A stretch of 64,000 bases of DNA from Sulfurovum sp. (GTDB lineage Bacteria; Campylobacterota; Campylobacteria; Campylobacterales; Sulfurovaceae). The stretch covers positions 31,103-95,102 of the forward strand of contig NVUY01000009.1 in assembly GCA_002733215.1 (NCBI GenBank), given 5' to 3'. Below the pieces are notes generated by a model. That model was not told the origin of the DNA. It searched no databases and saw only the letters and a program-made list of their open reading frames with translations. The translations under genes and the position numbers were made by a program. Positions 47,082 to 56,612 of the stretch are shown here, piece after piece (within the stretch, counting starts at the first letter, position 1; each line of letters opens with the position of its first letter).

Positions 47082-48662
47082 TTATACGTTAGTGGCCACT
47101 TTATACGTAGGATCATCTTCCTCATAAGTACAGAATGGTCCTGCCGAGTGTAAAGCTTTTTTACAATCTTCTGAGAGGTGACGAAGTGTGAGTTTTTTCC
47201 CTGATTTCTTATATTTTTCGGTAATATTATCGATAGCTTCTGCACCAGATGAGTCCATCACTCTTGCATTTTTAAAATCAATCACAACCTCAGAAGGGTC
47301 ATTCTCAATATCAAACTGTTCATTAAATGATGTTACAGAACCAAAAAATAGAGGGCCATCAAGTTCATACACTTTTTTACCATTTTCTTCTTTTGTACGT
47401 GCGATGATCTTGGCATGTTCCCATGCAAAGACAAGTGCAGAAATGATGATACCTGCGATGACTGCTACAGCCAAATCTTCCAATACAGTAATAATGGTCA
47501 CAACGATAAGGACAAAAGCATCCGAGCGTGGCATATGTTTAAGGCGTTTAACAGAAGAGAACTCAAATGTTCCTATGCTCACCATGAACATGATACCTAC
47601 AAGTACAGCAACCGGAATAGCAGCAATAACATCTGAAAAACTCACCACAAGGATGATGAGTAGTACCGCTGCGGTAAACGAAGACAAGCGTCCAAGTCCA
47701 CCGGAGGTGAAGTTGATGACAGACTGACCTATCATCGCACAGCCTGCCATACCTCCAAAGAGTCCTGATGTGGTGTTACCTACACCAAGAGCCACACACT
47801 CTTTATTTCCCGAACCACGCTCTCCACCCATTTCGTCCAGTACAGAGAGTGTAAGTAAAGACTCTATGAGTCCCACTAGTGCTACGATGAGTGCTACGGG
47901 TAAGATGATAGCCATCGCTGACCATGAAAACAACTCAGATAGAGGCAAGATAAAGCTAGGCATAGAAACAGAAGACAGATCAGCCAGGTCACCCACTGTC
48001 TTTGTCGCTAACTCTCCAAAATATACCACAAGTGTGATAAGTACGATAGCCACAAGCCCGGCAGGAACAGCTTTAGATACTTTAGGTAAATACTGCATCA
48101 TGGCCATAGTCAGAACGATGATAATATACATCATGTAATTCTCAGAAAAACTTGCCATCATAATATCTACCCATGAACTATACTGTTCGACATTGCCAGG
48201 TGCAAGGAAAGGAAGCTGTGCCAGGGCAATGACGATAGCCAAACCATTTACAAACCCAAAAAGAGCAGGTTGGGGCACAAGACGGATAAACTTACCCATC
48301 TTCATCACCCCAATGGCTATCTGTATGAGTCCGGCTATGATAGAGGTGAGTAAGATGTAGTGCAGTATCATCATAGACAATGCTTCAGCATCAAGCTCTG
48401 GGTACATTGCCTTTACCGACAAGCCCATTCCCACAAATACCACTGCAACAGAGCCTGTAGCTCCAGAGATCATCCCCGGTTTTCCCCCAAGTATCGCTGT
48501 AATAAGCCCAATGATAAATGCACCATAAAGTCCAACCACAGGAGAAACCCCGGCAATGAATGAAAATGCTATCGCTTCAGGTACAAGTGCTACAGAGACA
48601 AGTGCTCCCGAAAGGATGTCATTTTTAATGTTTTGTTTTGAGTAATTTTGAATATTGAACAA
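47082..48662 (-). CDS. SulP-family anion transporter with STAS domain
   Basis: 526 aa. Ten or more helices begin with the SulP signature (GALVSVALVPEAIAFSFIAG, VVGLYGAFIIGLITAILGG). A cytosolic STAS domain lies at about 435-515 (EVVIDFKNARVMDSSGAEAI). It carries sulfate, bicarbonate or another anion with Na+ or H+; the substrate cannot be told. Confidence 0.88.
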   Translation of the reverse strand: MFNIQNYSKQNIKNDILSGALVSVALVPEAIAFSFIAGVSPVVGLYGAFIIGLITAILGGKPGMISGATGSVAVVFVGMGLSVKAMYPELDAEALSMMILHYILLTSIIAGLIQIAIGVMKMGKFIRLVPQPALFGFVNGLAIVIALAQLPFLAPGNVEQYSSWVDIMMASFSENYMMYIIIVLTMAMMQYLPKVSKAVPAGLVAIVLITLVVYFGELATKTVGDLADLSSVSMPSFILPLSELFSWSAMAIILPVALIVALVGLIESLLTLSVLDEMGGERGSGNKECVALGVGNTTSGLFGGMAGCAMIGQSVINFTSGGLGRLSSFTAAVLLIILVVSFSDVIAAIPVAVLVGIMFMVSIGTFEFSSVKRLKHMPRSDAFVLIVVTIITVLEDLAVAVIAGIIISALVFAWEHAKIIARTKEENGKKVYELDGPLFFGSVTSFNEQFDIENDPSEVVIDFKNARVMDSSGAEAIDNITEKYKKSGKKLTLRHLSEDCKKALHSAGPFCTYEEDDPTYKVATNV

Positions 48663-48736
48663 GGTGATCCCTTATAGGTTATTTCGGAATTTTACCATAA
48701 TGCTACTTCTTATCCTCTTCAGGCCAAACTTCTGGA

Positions 48737-50926
48737 TTAAAATCTACTTGTTTCCAAAGCGTTAAAATCAATCTCTTCCATCAGCTTCTGACAATTTAAA
48801 AGAGAGAACCAAAGATTTCTGCGCAGAGAGATATTTTCATAAAATTCAAGAATTTCATTTTCACGGTATTGATCAAGTTGTATATCATTAAGAAATTTTT
48901 CTAAACGATCTTCAGCATTTTCGGTAAGTTTCTGTTGATCTTTCCAAAGCGCATCAACATCTTTCACTTCTTTTCCTGAAGCATACTCACTCACAACATC
49001 TAACAGATCAGAACCTTTATATTTTTCATTAAAAACATTGATCAAGGTATTGTCTTTCATTTGAATATTTTTACTGTACATCAACTGAAGCAGACAAGCA
49101 AATGTTTCAGACTCTTTGGTAAATTCTAAAAGTCGTTCACGATCCAGCGTATCAAAATATTTAGTATCGATCTTGCCGGCCCATAACTGCATCTTTTTTA
49201 CTGTATTCATAAGATGATAGTCACTATATCTTGCTACTAACTCACCCCATAAAGTCTTTTTATGGTTAAGAAGATCGTTAGATCTTTGAAGAATTTTTTG
49301 TGAAAATTTGAAGAAACGCTGCTTCATCATCAAAAAGAGATGTTCAGGTTTGGTTGAAAAAGGAATGTAGTAAAACAACCATAATACGAACAGGAAAATA
49401 TAAACAACAAGAATAGTAGTAAGAAAAATACCGAAATTATAAGACATGACATTCTCTATCCCAAGTGTAATGATACCTATGAGAAAGAAAAGACTTAATT
49501 TGGGATTGATAAAATAATATCCTATAAATCCATAGAGAAAAAGAAAAAGTCCCAACTCCCATCCATAATGTAAATGAGGCAACACCAGCACATACATAAG
49601 TGTTGCATAAACGAAGGAACCAGAGAGAGCGACTATTAACATAGGTGGCTTAACCGGAGAAAATGTAGTGTGAGTAGCTAATACTGTTGCCAGTGTAACG
49701 ATCGTAAATCCTGCAGGGGGATTGAAAAATATCCAAATGAATACAGTAAACCAAAATATAAGAAAAGTGATCAGGGTACCTTTCATATCTTCACTGTCAA
49801 ACCAGTGAAAGTTGGAACTCTTTGTTGCATCATCAAGTATAAACGTAGTGGGTAAAGGGCTGATCATGGCATTGAGTTTCTCTGCCAGTTCTCTTAGTTT
49901 TTTATGAAGTTTCTTTATCTCAAGAATGGCTGAAGAGAGAGCAGTACGATCCATGTGAGAGAGTTCTTTTATCTGAGACCTCTGATAATCCGGTTCCCAT
50001 AATTCAGGGATCATGATTTCTTTACTCTCAGTCCAGGCTAAAGAGAGTGCATTAAAAAGCTCCGATATCTCTTTGTCTGCTTGATGATAATTGTTAACAT
50101 ACAGACTATATCTGTCTGCAAAACCTTCTTTATCGTGTAGTGAGAGCAGGGTGAGGACTTCATTAATATATTTGCTGTCAAGAAAAAGACTGTTCCTCTG
50201 ATCTTTATTGAGACTGATCTCCCCGTATGAGTCATTCATATTTCTCAGAGATCTTGCAAACTTTTGTACCTGATCAATGAGATTTTGATGCAGTAGTTTA
50301 CGATCTTCTTTACTGGCATCTCTTTTGCTGTAAAGTTCAGACTGAGCAACAAGAAGGGAGGAAGAATTTTCAACCATATCATCTTTTACTTTTACAGGCC
50401 AGAGAAAGATCCCGACAAAAGTGTAAATAACAATGCCAAAGATCGTCATATAGGTCCGATTCACACCATAAAGAAAAGGACTGGATGAAGAAGCATGATC
50501 AAAGACCATCATCATGGTAATGACAGTGATCAGATATATGCTCATATCTCCTTTATATGCACGGGTAAGATAAAGTGTGCCCGTTACAAATATGGAAAGA
50601 GAGATCAGATACAAAGCCCTGTCCTGAGGAAAAACAGCGATGAGTGTCAAACCTATGGTTGCACCTATAACAGTACCTATAGCGCGGGACATCCCTTTGC
50701 TGAAAGACTCTGCCATCGGTCCTGAACCAGCCATGATAATGACAGCCAAGGCAGCGTATTTTGCATCTGGCCACCCCTGAGAGAGAGGTATCAGATAGGT
50801 AAGTGCAAGACTAAGAGAGGCTTTGATGGAAAATTTGAGTTTATCTGAAAGGGCAAAAGGAATCCATGCAGAGATCACTTGCGAAAAGTTCTCTTTTACG
50901 GTATCAGTATCACCGCTATTTTTCAA
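48737..50926 (-). CDS. FUSC-family inner membrane exporter subunit (copy 1)
   Basis: 729 aa, the AaeB-like layout: N-terminal helices (ASLSLALTYLIPLSQGWPDA, GTVIGATIGLTLIAVFPQDR), a soluble helical middle, second helix bundle (LITFLIFWFTVFIWIFFNPP) and helical C-terminus (ENISLRRNLWFSLLNCQKLM). It is paralogous along its whole length to copy 2 at 53661. Last gene of the export operon. Confidence 0.85.
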   Translation of the reverse strand: MKNSGDTDTVKENFSQVISAWIPFALSDKLKFSIKASLSLALTYLIPLSQGWPDAKYAALAVIIMAGSGPMAESFSKGMSRAIGTVIGATIGLTLIAVFPQDRALYLISLSIFVTGTLYLTRAYKGDMSIYLITVITMMMVFDHASSSSPFLYGVNRTYMTIFGIVIYTFVGIFLWPVKVKDDMVENSSSLLVAQSELYSKRDASKEDRKLLHQNLIDQVQKFARSLRNMNDSYGEISLNKDQRNSLFLDSKYINEVLTLLSLHDKEGFADRYSLYVNNYHQADKEISELFNALSLAWTESKEIMIPELWEPDYQRSQIKELSHMDRTALSSAILEIKKLHKKLRELAEKLNAMISPLPTTFILDDATKSSNFHWFDSEDMKGTLITFLIFWFTVFIWIFFNPPAGFTIVTLATVLATHTTFSPVKPPMLIVALSGSFVYATLMYVLVLPHLHYGWELGLFLFLYGFIGYYFINPKLSLFFLIGIITLGIENVMSYNFGIFLTTILVVYIFLFVLWLFYYIPFSTKPEHLFLMMKQRFFKFSQKILQRSNDLLNHKKTLWGELVARYSDYHLMNTVKKMQLWAGKIDTKYFDTLDRERLLEFTKESETFACLLQLMYSKNIQMKDNTLINVFNEKYKGSDLLDVVSEYASGKEVKDVDALWKDQQKLTENAEDRLEKFLNDIQLDQYRENEILEFYENISLRRNLWFSLLNCQKLMEEIDFNALETSRF

Positions 50927-50948
50927 CTATTTCCCCAAAACCCAGTAT

Positions 50949-51827
50949 TTATTTTTCGTTCTTAAGTACCATCACGGACGCAGTCATACCAAAGCGAAGT
51001 TTCACCTCTTCGGGTAACTTGTCAAGTTTAATTCTTACCGGGATCCTTTGTGCAAGACGTATCCACTGAAATACCGGCTGTACAGAGGGGAGAAGATTAA
51101 TGCCCGGGTTACCGTCAGTGGGAGAGATACCCCAGGCTATAGACTCTACTTTTCCGCTAAGTGGGGTCTCCGGATACGCCAAAAGTGTTACCATGGCTGT
51201 ATCTCCTACTTCTACTTCCGGGATGGCATCTTCACGGAAATAACCAAAGACCCAATACGAATTTTCATCGACAAGAGCAAGAATGGCTTTGTTGGCTGTT
51301 GCCTGTGAACCTATCTGAAAGTTAATGTTGGAAACATAGCCATCCACTTCTGCAAACACTTTTGTGTAGGAGAGGTTGAGTTGGGCTGTATTGACCGCCT
51401 CTTCTGAAGACTCAATGTCTGCTAGAGACTTATAGTAATTCGTTTCATTACGTACCAGATCTTTCTGTGAGACAGCACCCTTGTCCTTCGCATAAATATT
51501 TTTTACACGTTCATACTCTATCTTGGTACCTTTTGCCGCTTCACGTGTACGCTGCAGTCTTGCCTTTGCCTGTTTTAATTTGATCTGATACTGGGAAGGA
51601 TCTATCTCAAAGAGCAGGTCACCTTTTTTCACATGCTGATTGTCAACTATATGGATCTTAATCACCATACCATTGACACGAGGGGTCACCTGTATCACCT
51701 GAGTACGCACCTGTCCGTCACGTGTCCACGGATTATCAATATATGCTCTGTATTTATGGTAAGCAAAATAGCCGGCAGCTCCAAGAATAGCAAGTGTAAG
51801 TAAAAGTTTTATTATTGTCTTCATCAT
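50949..51827 (-). CDS. HlyD/EmrA-type membrane fusion protein (AaeA-like)
   Basis: 292 aa. An N-terminal helix (IIKLLLTLAILGAAGYFAYH) is followed by the lipoyl half-motifs (TRDGQVRTQVIQVTPRVNGM, VKKGDLLFEIDPSQYQIKL), a helical hairpin and the barrel (KVFAEVDGYVSNINFQIGSQ, GDTAMVTLLAYPETPLSGKV). It bridges the inner membrane pump to the outer membrane factor. Gene spacing of 7 bases (DUF1656) and 22 bases (FUSC) shows one operon. Confidence 0.9.
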   Translation of the reverse strand: MMKTIIKLLLTLAILGAAGYFAYHKYRAYIDNPWTRDGQVRTQVIQVTPRVNGMVIKIHIVDNQHVKKGDLLFEIDPSQYQIKLKQAKARLQRTREAAKGTKIEYERVKNIYAKDKGAVSQKDLVRNETNYYKSLADIESSEEAVNTAQLNLSYTKVFAEVDGYVSNINFQIGSQATANKAILALVDENSYWVFGYFREDAIPEVEVGDTAMVTLLAYPETPLSGKVESIAWGISPTDGNPGINLLPSVQPVFQWIRLAQRIPVRIKLDKLPEEVKLRFGMTASVMVLKNEK

Positions 51828-51833
51828 TAACCT

Positions 51834-52049
51834 TTAAAATTTGATCCAAAATGTGTCTATCAATACTACATATAACGCCAAGATCGCAATAAATACGTAA
51901 GAGGGCGCATACAGATATCGTGTAAGTTTCAGTTTGTTAAGTGCCATCACCGTCACAAGCGCCGCCATAAAAGAGAGAAAAGCCACCAGTAACAGTGGTG
52001 AATAATAAACATCACCTACCGAGAGTTCATGTGGGTAAGGATTGAGCAT
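51834..52049 (-). CDS. DUF1656 (AaeX-like) small membrane protein
   Basis: 71 aa with two helices (SPLLLVAFLSFMAALVTVMA and YAPSYVFIAILALYVVLIDT) and the start PHELSVGDVYYSP, as in AaeX/DUF1656. It is regularly found with AaeA- and AaeB-like genes. It overlaps the outer membrane factor gene by one base (TAATG type). Confidence 0.88.
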   Translation of the reverse strand: MLNPYPHELSVGDVYYSPLLLVAFLSFMAALVTVMALNKLKLTRYLYAPSYVFIAILALYVVLIDTFWIKF

Positions 52050-53659
52050 TATAACATTCCTTTAGGAAGTCGTGTCATATTGGCATCCAAATATTTACCC
52101 CAATCGACCGTCTTCTTCATTTTTGCTGCCGTGTCAGCAGAAAGATAAGATCTACCTTTACTTGTCTGCCATCCACCGCCCAGTGCTTTATAAAGTAAAA
52201 TAGCCTGTATAGAGAGGTTTCCTTTGATAACAGCATAACGATCCTGCGTAGATGTCAACTTCTCTACGGTTGTAAGCAGTCGCTGATAACTTACCAGACC
52301 GTCATTGTACTGGATCACCGAAATGTTAAAGGCACGTACTGTAGCATCTACGGCTTTACGGTTTTCTACCTGCTGTTTTTCTGTCAAGACATAGCCCTCA
52401 ATTGCATTCGATACTTCAGAAACTGCAGAGAGCACAGTTTTATTATAGTTGACCAGACTCTCTTCAAACACAGCATCCTGTAAACGTATTTGATTTTTGA
52501 TACGGCCGTACTGGAAGATGTTCCAAGAGAATGACGGTCCAACAGTGACACCTAGGGAATCAGAGACTGAAGGCCATGAGCCTCTGGCATTGTTTGCGTT
52601 ATATCCTATGTTTCCAAAGAGCGTAAAGCTCGGGTAGAGTTCTGCGATCGTCGCACCGATCAGAGCGTTGTCCGAACGTACGCGATATTCAGCCACTTTA
52701 ATATCTGGTCTCCGTGTAAGTAACTCCGCATCGATCTTGTTGTAAGGATTTAAACGGGCTTGAGGGATCATAGCCACATTAAGCAGATCAGAGCTTCCGG
52801 CTTTGATCTGCATCACACCCTGTTTCTGCTTAGCTATATATTTACCGGCAGAGTCACTGTGTTTTTTTCTTCCTTTTTCAAGGATCTTTGTCACATTATC
52901 TGCATCCGTACCCAAGAGTACAGCGATCGCATTTCGTGCATTGACTTGTCCAATCTGTATAGCCGGGATCGCTGAACGTGTATTATAAAGCTGTGAACGT
53001 GCCTGCTGCATATCAAGTTCAGATACATTCCCTGAATTGAACTGTATCTCAGTCATTTTAGTTACCCGCTCTTGGATGAGCACGTTTCGTTCTGCATAAG
53101 CCATACGCTCCTCAGCGGTTCTGTAATTGATATAATTACGTGCCACTTCTGCGATCACAGAAACCATAATGTCATTATAGGAAGCGATAGATGCGTAGAG
53201 GTTTGCTTCTGAAGATTCTATACCTCTGGCATATTTACCCCAGATATCCATCTCCCAGCCTATATCAAAATTAAGTCCCAGATTCGCAACATCGATCTGC
53301 CTTGTATGTGAAGAAGCAGCAACTCCCGAAAGTGTTTGTACTTGAGGGAAGTATAAACCTTCACTAATGCCCAAGGCTGCCCGTGCCTGCAAGATACGCA
53401 AACCCGCACTCTTGATGTCGAGGTTTTGTGCATAGGTTTTTTTCACCAGAGTATTAAGGGTAGGGTCATGAAAGGTTTTCCACCACTGTGCTATGGATCT
53501 GTCACTTCGTGACCCTTCATGTTTCCACTTTTCAGGAATAGGGGGGTTCCCTACACCCATAAAGTCCGGACCCAGCTTGACACATCCGCTTAACATTAAA
53601 ACAGTCAAAGCTGAAAGCCCGATCTTTGGTAATTGTTTTATCATATTTTCTCTTTTCAT
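52049..53659 (-). CDS. Outer membrane factor lipoprotein, NodT/OprM family
   Basis: 536 aa. A lipobox follows a signal (LSALTVLMLSGC). PPIPEKWKHEG, SIAQWWKTFHDPTLNTLVKK, LLTRRPDIKVAEYRVRSDNA and a repeat of the two TolC-like halves identify the NodT family. It forms the trimeric exit duct. ATG 53659 or 53644 are both possible. Confidence 0.92.
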   Translation of the reverse strand: MKRENMIKQLPKIGLSALTVLMLSGCVKLGPDFMGVGNPPIPEKWKHEGSRSDRSIAQWWKTFHDPTLNTLVKKTYAQNLDIKSAGLRILQARAALGISEGLYFPQVQTLSGVAASSHTRQIDVANLGLNFDIGWEMDIWGKYARGIESSEANLYASIASYNDIMVSVIAEVARNYINYRTAEERMAYAERNVLIQERVTKMTEIQFNSGNVSELDMQQARSQLYNTRSAIPAIQIGQVNARNAIAVLLGTDADNVTKILEKGRKKHSDSAGKYIAKQKQGVMQIKAGSSDLLNVAMIPQARLNPYNKIDAELLTRRPDIKVAEYRVRSDNALIGATIAELYPSFTLFGNIGYNANNARGSWPSVSDSLGVTVGPSFSWNIFQYGRIKNQIRLQDAVFEESLVNYNKTVLSAVSEVSNAIEGYVLTEKQQVENRKAVDATVRAFNISVIQYNDGLVSYQRLLTTVEKLTSTQDRYAVIKGNLSIQAILLYKALGGGWQTSKGRSYLSADTAAKMKKTVDWGKYLDANMTRLPKGML

Positions 53660-53660
53660 T

Positions 53661-55844
53661 TTAAAACCTACTTCTCTCCAATACTTTAAAATCTAACTTT
53701 TCCATCATGGTTTGACAGCTTAACAGTGATAGCCATACATTTCTGCGAAGAGAGATATTTTCATAAAACTCAATGATCTCTTTTTCACTATATTCAGCAT
53801 ATTTAACATCAAAAAGAAAATGCTTCAGTCCATCTTCTATCTTTGTCGAGATCATCTCTTCACTTTTCCATAAAGGATCGATATCTTTGACCTCTTTATC
53901 TTCAGCATATTCTCCCAGAAGTTCTGCCAATGCATTTTCACTATATTTTTCCCGAAAAGCTTTTATCAGAGGATTAGCACGCACTTCATCATCTTCTTTA
54001 ACCAACATTTCCAACAGGTACACAAAGGTTTCACATTCTTTGCTAAAAGCCAATAACATATTTTTATCTAGTGTATCAAAGTATTTGTCATCGATCTGAC
54101 TTGCCCAGAGTTGCATATTCTTGACCGTAGACATAAGATGTATTTTACTGTATTTTGCTGCCATCGAGCCTATAAGTGTCCTCTTTTTGTCATCAAGGTT
54201 TCGATTTCTCTGCAGAAGGATCTGTGCAAGTTTAAAAAATCGTTTTTTCATTAGAAGAAAAAGATGTTCCGGTTTGGTTGAAAAGGGAATATAGTAAAAG
54301 AACAGCAATATAAAAAGAAAAGCATAAAAAGTAAAGAGTGTAATAAGAAAAACATTGAAATTATAGTTCATGGTATTATTGATGCCCAGCGTAGCTATCC
54401 CGAGCATAAAGAAGATAGACATCTTTGGATTAATGAGGTAAAAACCGATAAAAGCATAGATAGCAACAAAAAGTCCCAGTTCCCAGCCATAATGCAAATG
54501 GGGCAGGACAAAGACATACATCGCCGTCGCAAAAACAAAGGACATAGAAAAGATGATGATCAAAAGAGAGGGCTTTACTGGAGTAAAGGTAGTCAAAAGA
54601 CTCAAACCTGTGGCAAGAGTCACGATCATAAATCCACCCGGAGGATTGACAAAGATCCAAAGCAGTGTGGCTGTCCAAAATACCATAAAGGTGACCAAAG
54701 AGCCTTTGAGATGTTCCATATCAAACCAGAGAAAAGTAGCAGGAGAAGGAATGTCTTCAAGGGTAAAGAGTGTTGGCATAGGGCTTATGAGGCTGTTAAG
54801 TTTCTCTGAAAGTTTACATAACTGTCTGTGTAGCTTTACCATATCTGCCATGGTCGTACTCAGCTCTGCACGATCAAGTTGAGAAAGTTCTTTAATCTCT
54901 GAAAGTTGATATTCGAGCTTGAATGTTTGAGGTATGTCGATCTCTTTTTGTTTTTTCCATGCCAGAGGAAGTGCTTTCAGGAGTGCTGAGATCTCTCTGT
55001 CCAAAGTATGGTAGTTTGGTATATAGCGAGTCAGATCATCAGAATAAGAGGCTTTATCATAATGTGAAAGCAGCATCAGAAGCTGATCTACTTTTTTATA
55101 GCTGTGTACAATATCATACCACTGTGTCTTGGAAAAATTCATTTCATTGGACGAAGAGTCAGAAGCGATAATAGAGCTTCCAAGAAGCTGCTCCTGTGTG
55201 ATCATCTGTTTTTGCAGCTCTTTACGCTCATCATTCTTTCCGTCTCTTTCAAGATAGAGTTTGGCTTGTATTTCAGAAAGAGTTACTGCATTCTGTGCAG
55301 AGGTATCTTTCAGATTGATAGGCCAAAGAAAGATACCCACCAATGTATAGATCATGATACCAAAAATAGTCATATATGTTTTGTCTATCCCATAGATAAA
55401 TACATTCTCTACTTCACCTTTATCAAACATCATCAAGAGGGTAATAGCAGACAATAAGAAGACGGTTGTGTCTCCTTTATACGCACGGGCAAAATAGAGC
55501 AATACTGTCACAATTACTGAGGCAAGGAGCAGATAGGTCACACGGTCTTGAGGAAAGAGTGCGATCAGTGTCAAACCAAGGCTTGCGCCAAGGACAGTAC
55601 CGATGACACGCAAAAGACCCTTCATCACAGAGTCCCCCACAGAGCCCATCGCTGCGATCAGCATCACTGTAGTGAAGGCACTTGTCGCATGAGACCAGCC
55701 TTGAGAGAAAGGAATAAGATAGGCAAGTGCTATACTCAATGATGCTTTTATGGCGAATTTAAGCTTGTCAGAAAGAGTGAATGAGAGAAAAGACTCAATA
55801 GTCTGTATTAAAGAGCGTTTCTCTTCTTTAGCAGCACTCTGCAA
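53661..55844 (-). CDS. FUSC-family inner membrane exporter subunit (copy 2)
   Basis: 727 aa, closely similar in length and layout to copy 1 (ASLSIALAYLIPFSQGWSHA, GTVLGASLGLTLIALFPQDR, FMVFWTATLLWIFVNPPGGF, ENISLRRNVWLSLLSCQTMM). Ends one base before the outer membrane factor start and begins one base before the channel gene stop. Two pumps sharing one duct suggest a heteromer or two substrate ranges. Confidence 0.85.
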   Translation of the reverse strand: MQSAAKEEKRSLIQTIESFLSFTLSDKLKFAIKASLSIALAYLIPFSQGWSHATSAFTTVMLIAAMGSVGDSVMKGLLRVIGTVLGASLGLTLIALFPQDRVTYLLLASVIVTVLLYFARAYKGDTTVFLLSAITLLMMFDKGEVENVFIYGIDKTYMTIFGIMIYTLVGIFLWPINLKDTSAQNAVTLSEIQAKLYLERDGKNDERKELQKQMITQEQLLGSSIIASDSSSNEMNFSKTQWYDIVHSYKKVDQLLMLLSHYDKASYSDDLTRYIPNYHTLDREISALLKALPLAWKKQKEIDIPQTFKLEYQLSEIKELSQLDRAELSTTMADMVKLHRQLCKLSEKLNSLISPMPTLFTLEDIPSPATFLWFDMEHLKGSLVTFMVFWTATLLWIFVNPPGGFMIVTLATGLSLLTTFTPVKPSLLIIIFSMSFVFATAMYVFVLPHLHYGWELGLFVAIYAFIGFYLINPKMSIFFMLGIATLGINNTMNYNFNVFLITLFTFYAFLFILLFFYYIPFSTKPEHLFLLMKKRFFKLAQILLQRNRNLDDKKRTLIGSMAAKYSKIHLMSTVKNMQLWASQIDDKYFDTLDKNMLLAFSKECETFVYLLEMLVKEDDEVRANPLIKAFREKYSENALAELLGEYAEDKEVKDIDPLWKSEEMISTKIEDGLKHFLFDVKYAEYSEKEIIEFYENISLRRNVWLSLLSCQTMMEKLDFKVLERSRF

Positions 55845-56534
55845 CTATTCTCCTTTCTTTTCATCATCTTTGGTTTTATGCTCTATCGCTGCCATACGTA
55901 AAGAGATAAGACTTGAGACGATGATCGCCATATAGAAGACACCGACGATAGCCTCCATATAAACAAAGAATTCTGAGACATGGGTTGTAGGCAGGACATC
56001 TCCATAGCCCAAAGTTGTCAGAGTCACAAAACTATAATAGGCTATACGGGAAAAACCCTGTTGCCAATTTGCTACTTCTACACCGGAAAAAGACTGGGGA
56101 TCCATAGCCAGAAGTAACAGATAGATCATCGCCCAGCTCAAACCTAAAAGAAGATAAAGGCTCAATGATCCGATGATCTTATTGCCATCAATATCCCCGA
56201 CAGTAAGCACCTGTTTTGCAGCCGATAAAAAAGACCCGATAAAAAAGACCAGTAAAGTAATCAATATAAGATAGACATAGAGTTGATGATCAAAGAATTT
56301 TCCCAATGCTGTCAAGAGTACAAAGAAAACGATCAATCCATAGACTGTCCTTTTCCATGTTCTCTCTGTTTGCAAACTTTTGAGACTTAGTAGAAGCATT
56401 AACAGTGTTACAATAGAAAAAACATCATCACCCGCACTATTTGGGAAGTCCACTGTGACCGCGGCAGAAAAAAGAAAGATGATCAGCGAGAAGAAGAGAT
56501 AGACGAAATTATTTTGTTTGGTGATTTTTTTCAT
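55845..56534 (-). CDS. Ion channel with K+ selectivity filter
   Basis: About 229 aa from ATG 56534 (MKKITKQNNFVYL). Several N-terminal helices end in a pore loop with TTLGYGDVLP in place of the classic TVGYGD, followed by a last helix (VYMEAIVGVFYMAIIVSSLI). It matches the two-helix ion-channel family (Ion_trans_2). It is tightly linked to the FUSC gene, which is unusual and may couple export to membrane potential. Confidence 0.82.
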   Translation of the reverse strand: MKKITKQNNFVYLFFSLIIFLFSAAVTVDFPNSAGDDVFSIVTLLMLLLSLKSLQTERTWKRTVYGLIVFFVLLTALGKFFDHQLYVYLILITLLVFFIGSFLSAAKQVLTVGDIDGNKIIGSLSLYLLLGLSWAMIYLLLLAMDPQSFSGVEVANWQQGFSRIAYYSFVTLTTLGYGDVLPTTHVSEFFVYMEAIVGVFYMAIIVSSLISLRMAAIEHKTKDDEKKGE

Positions 56535-56612
56535 ATGTTTTCCATTATTAGAATTGGCGAGAGTGACCACAGAAAAGATCAAAGAACTTTTCTATGCGTC
56601 AAATATTTGAGT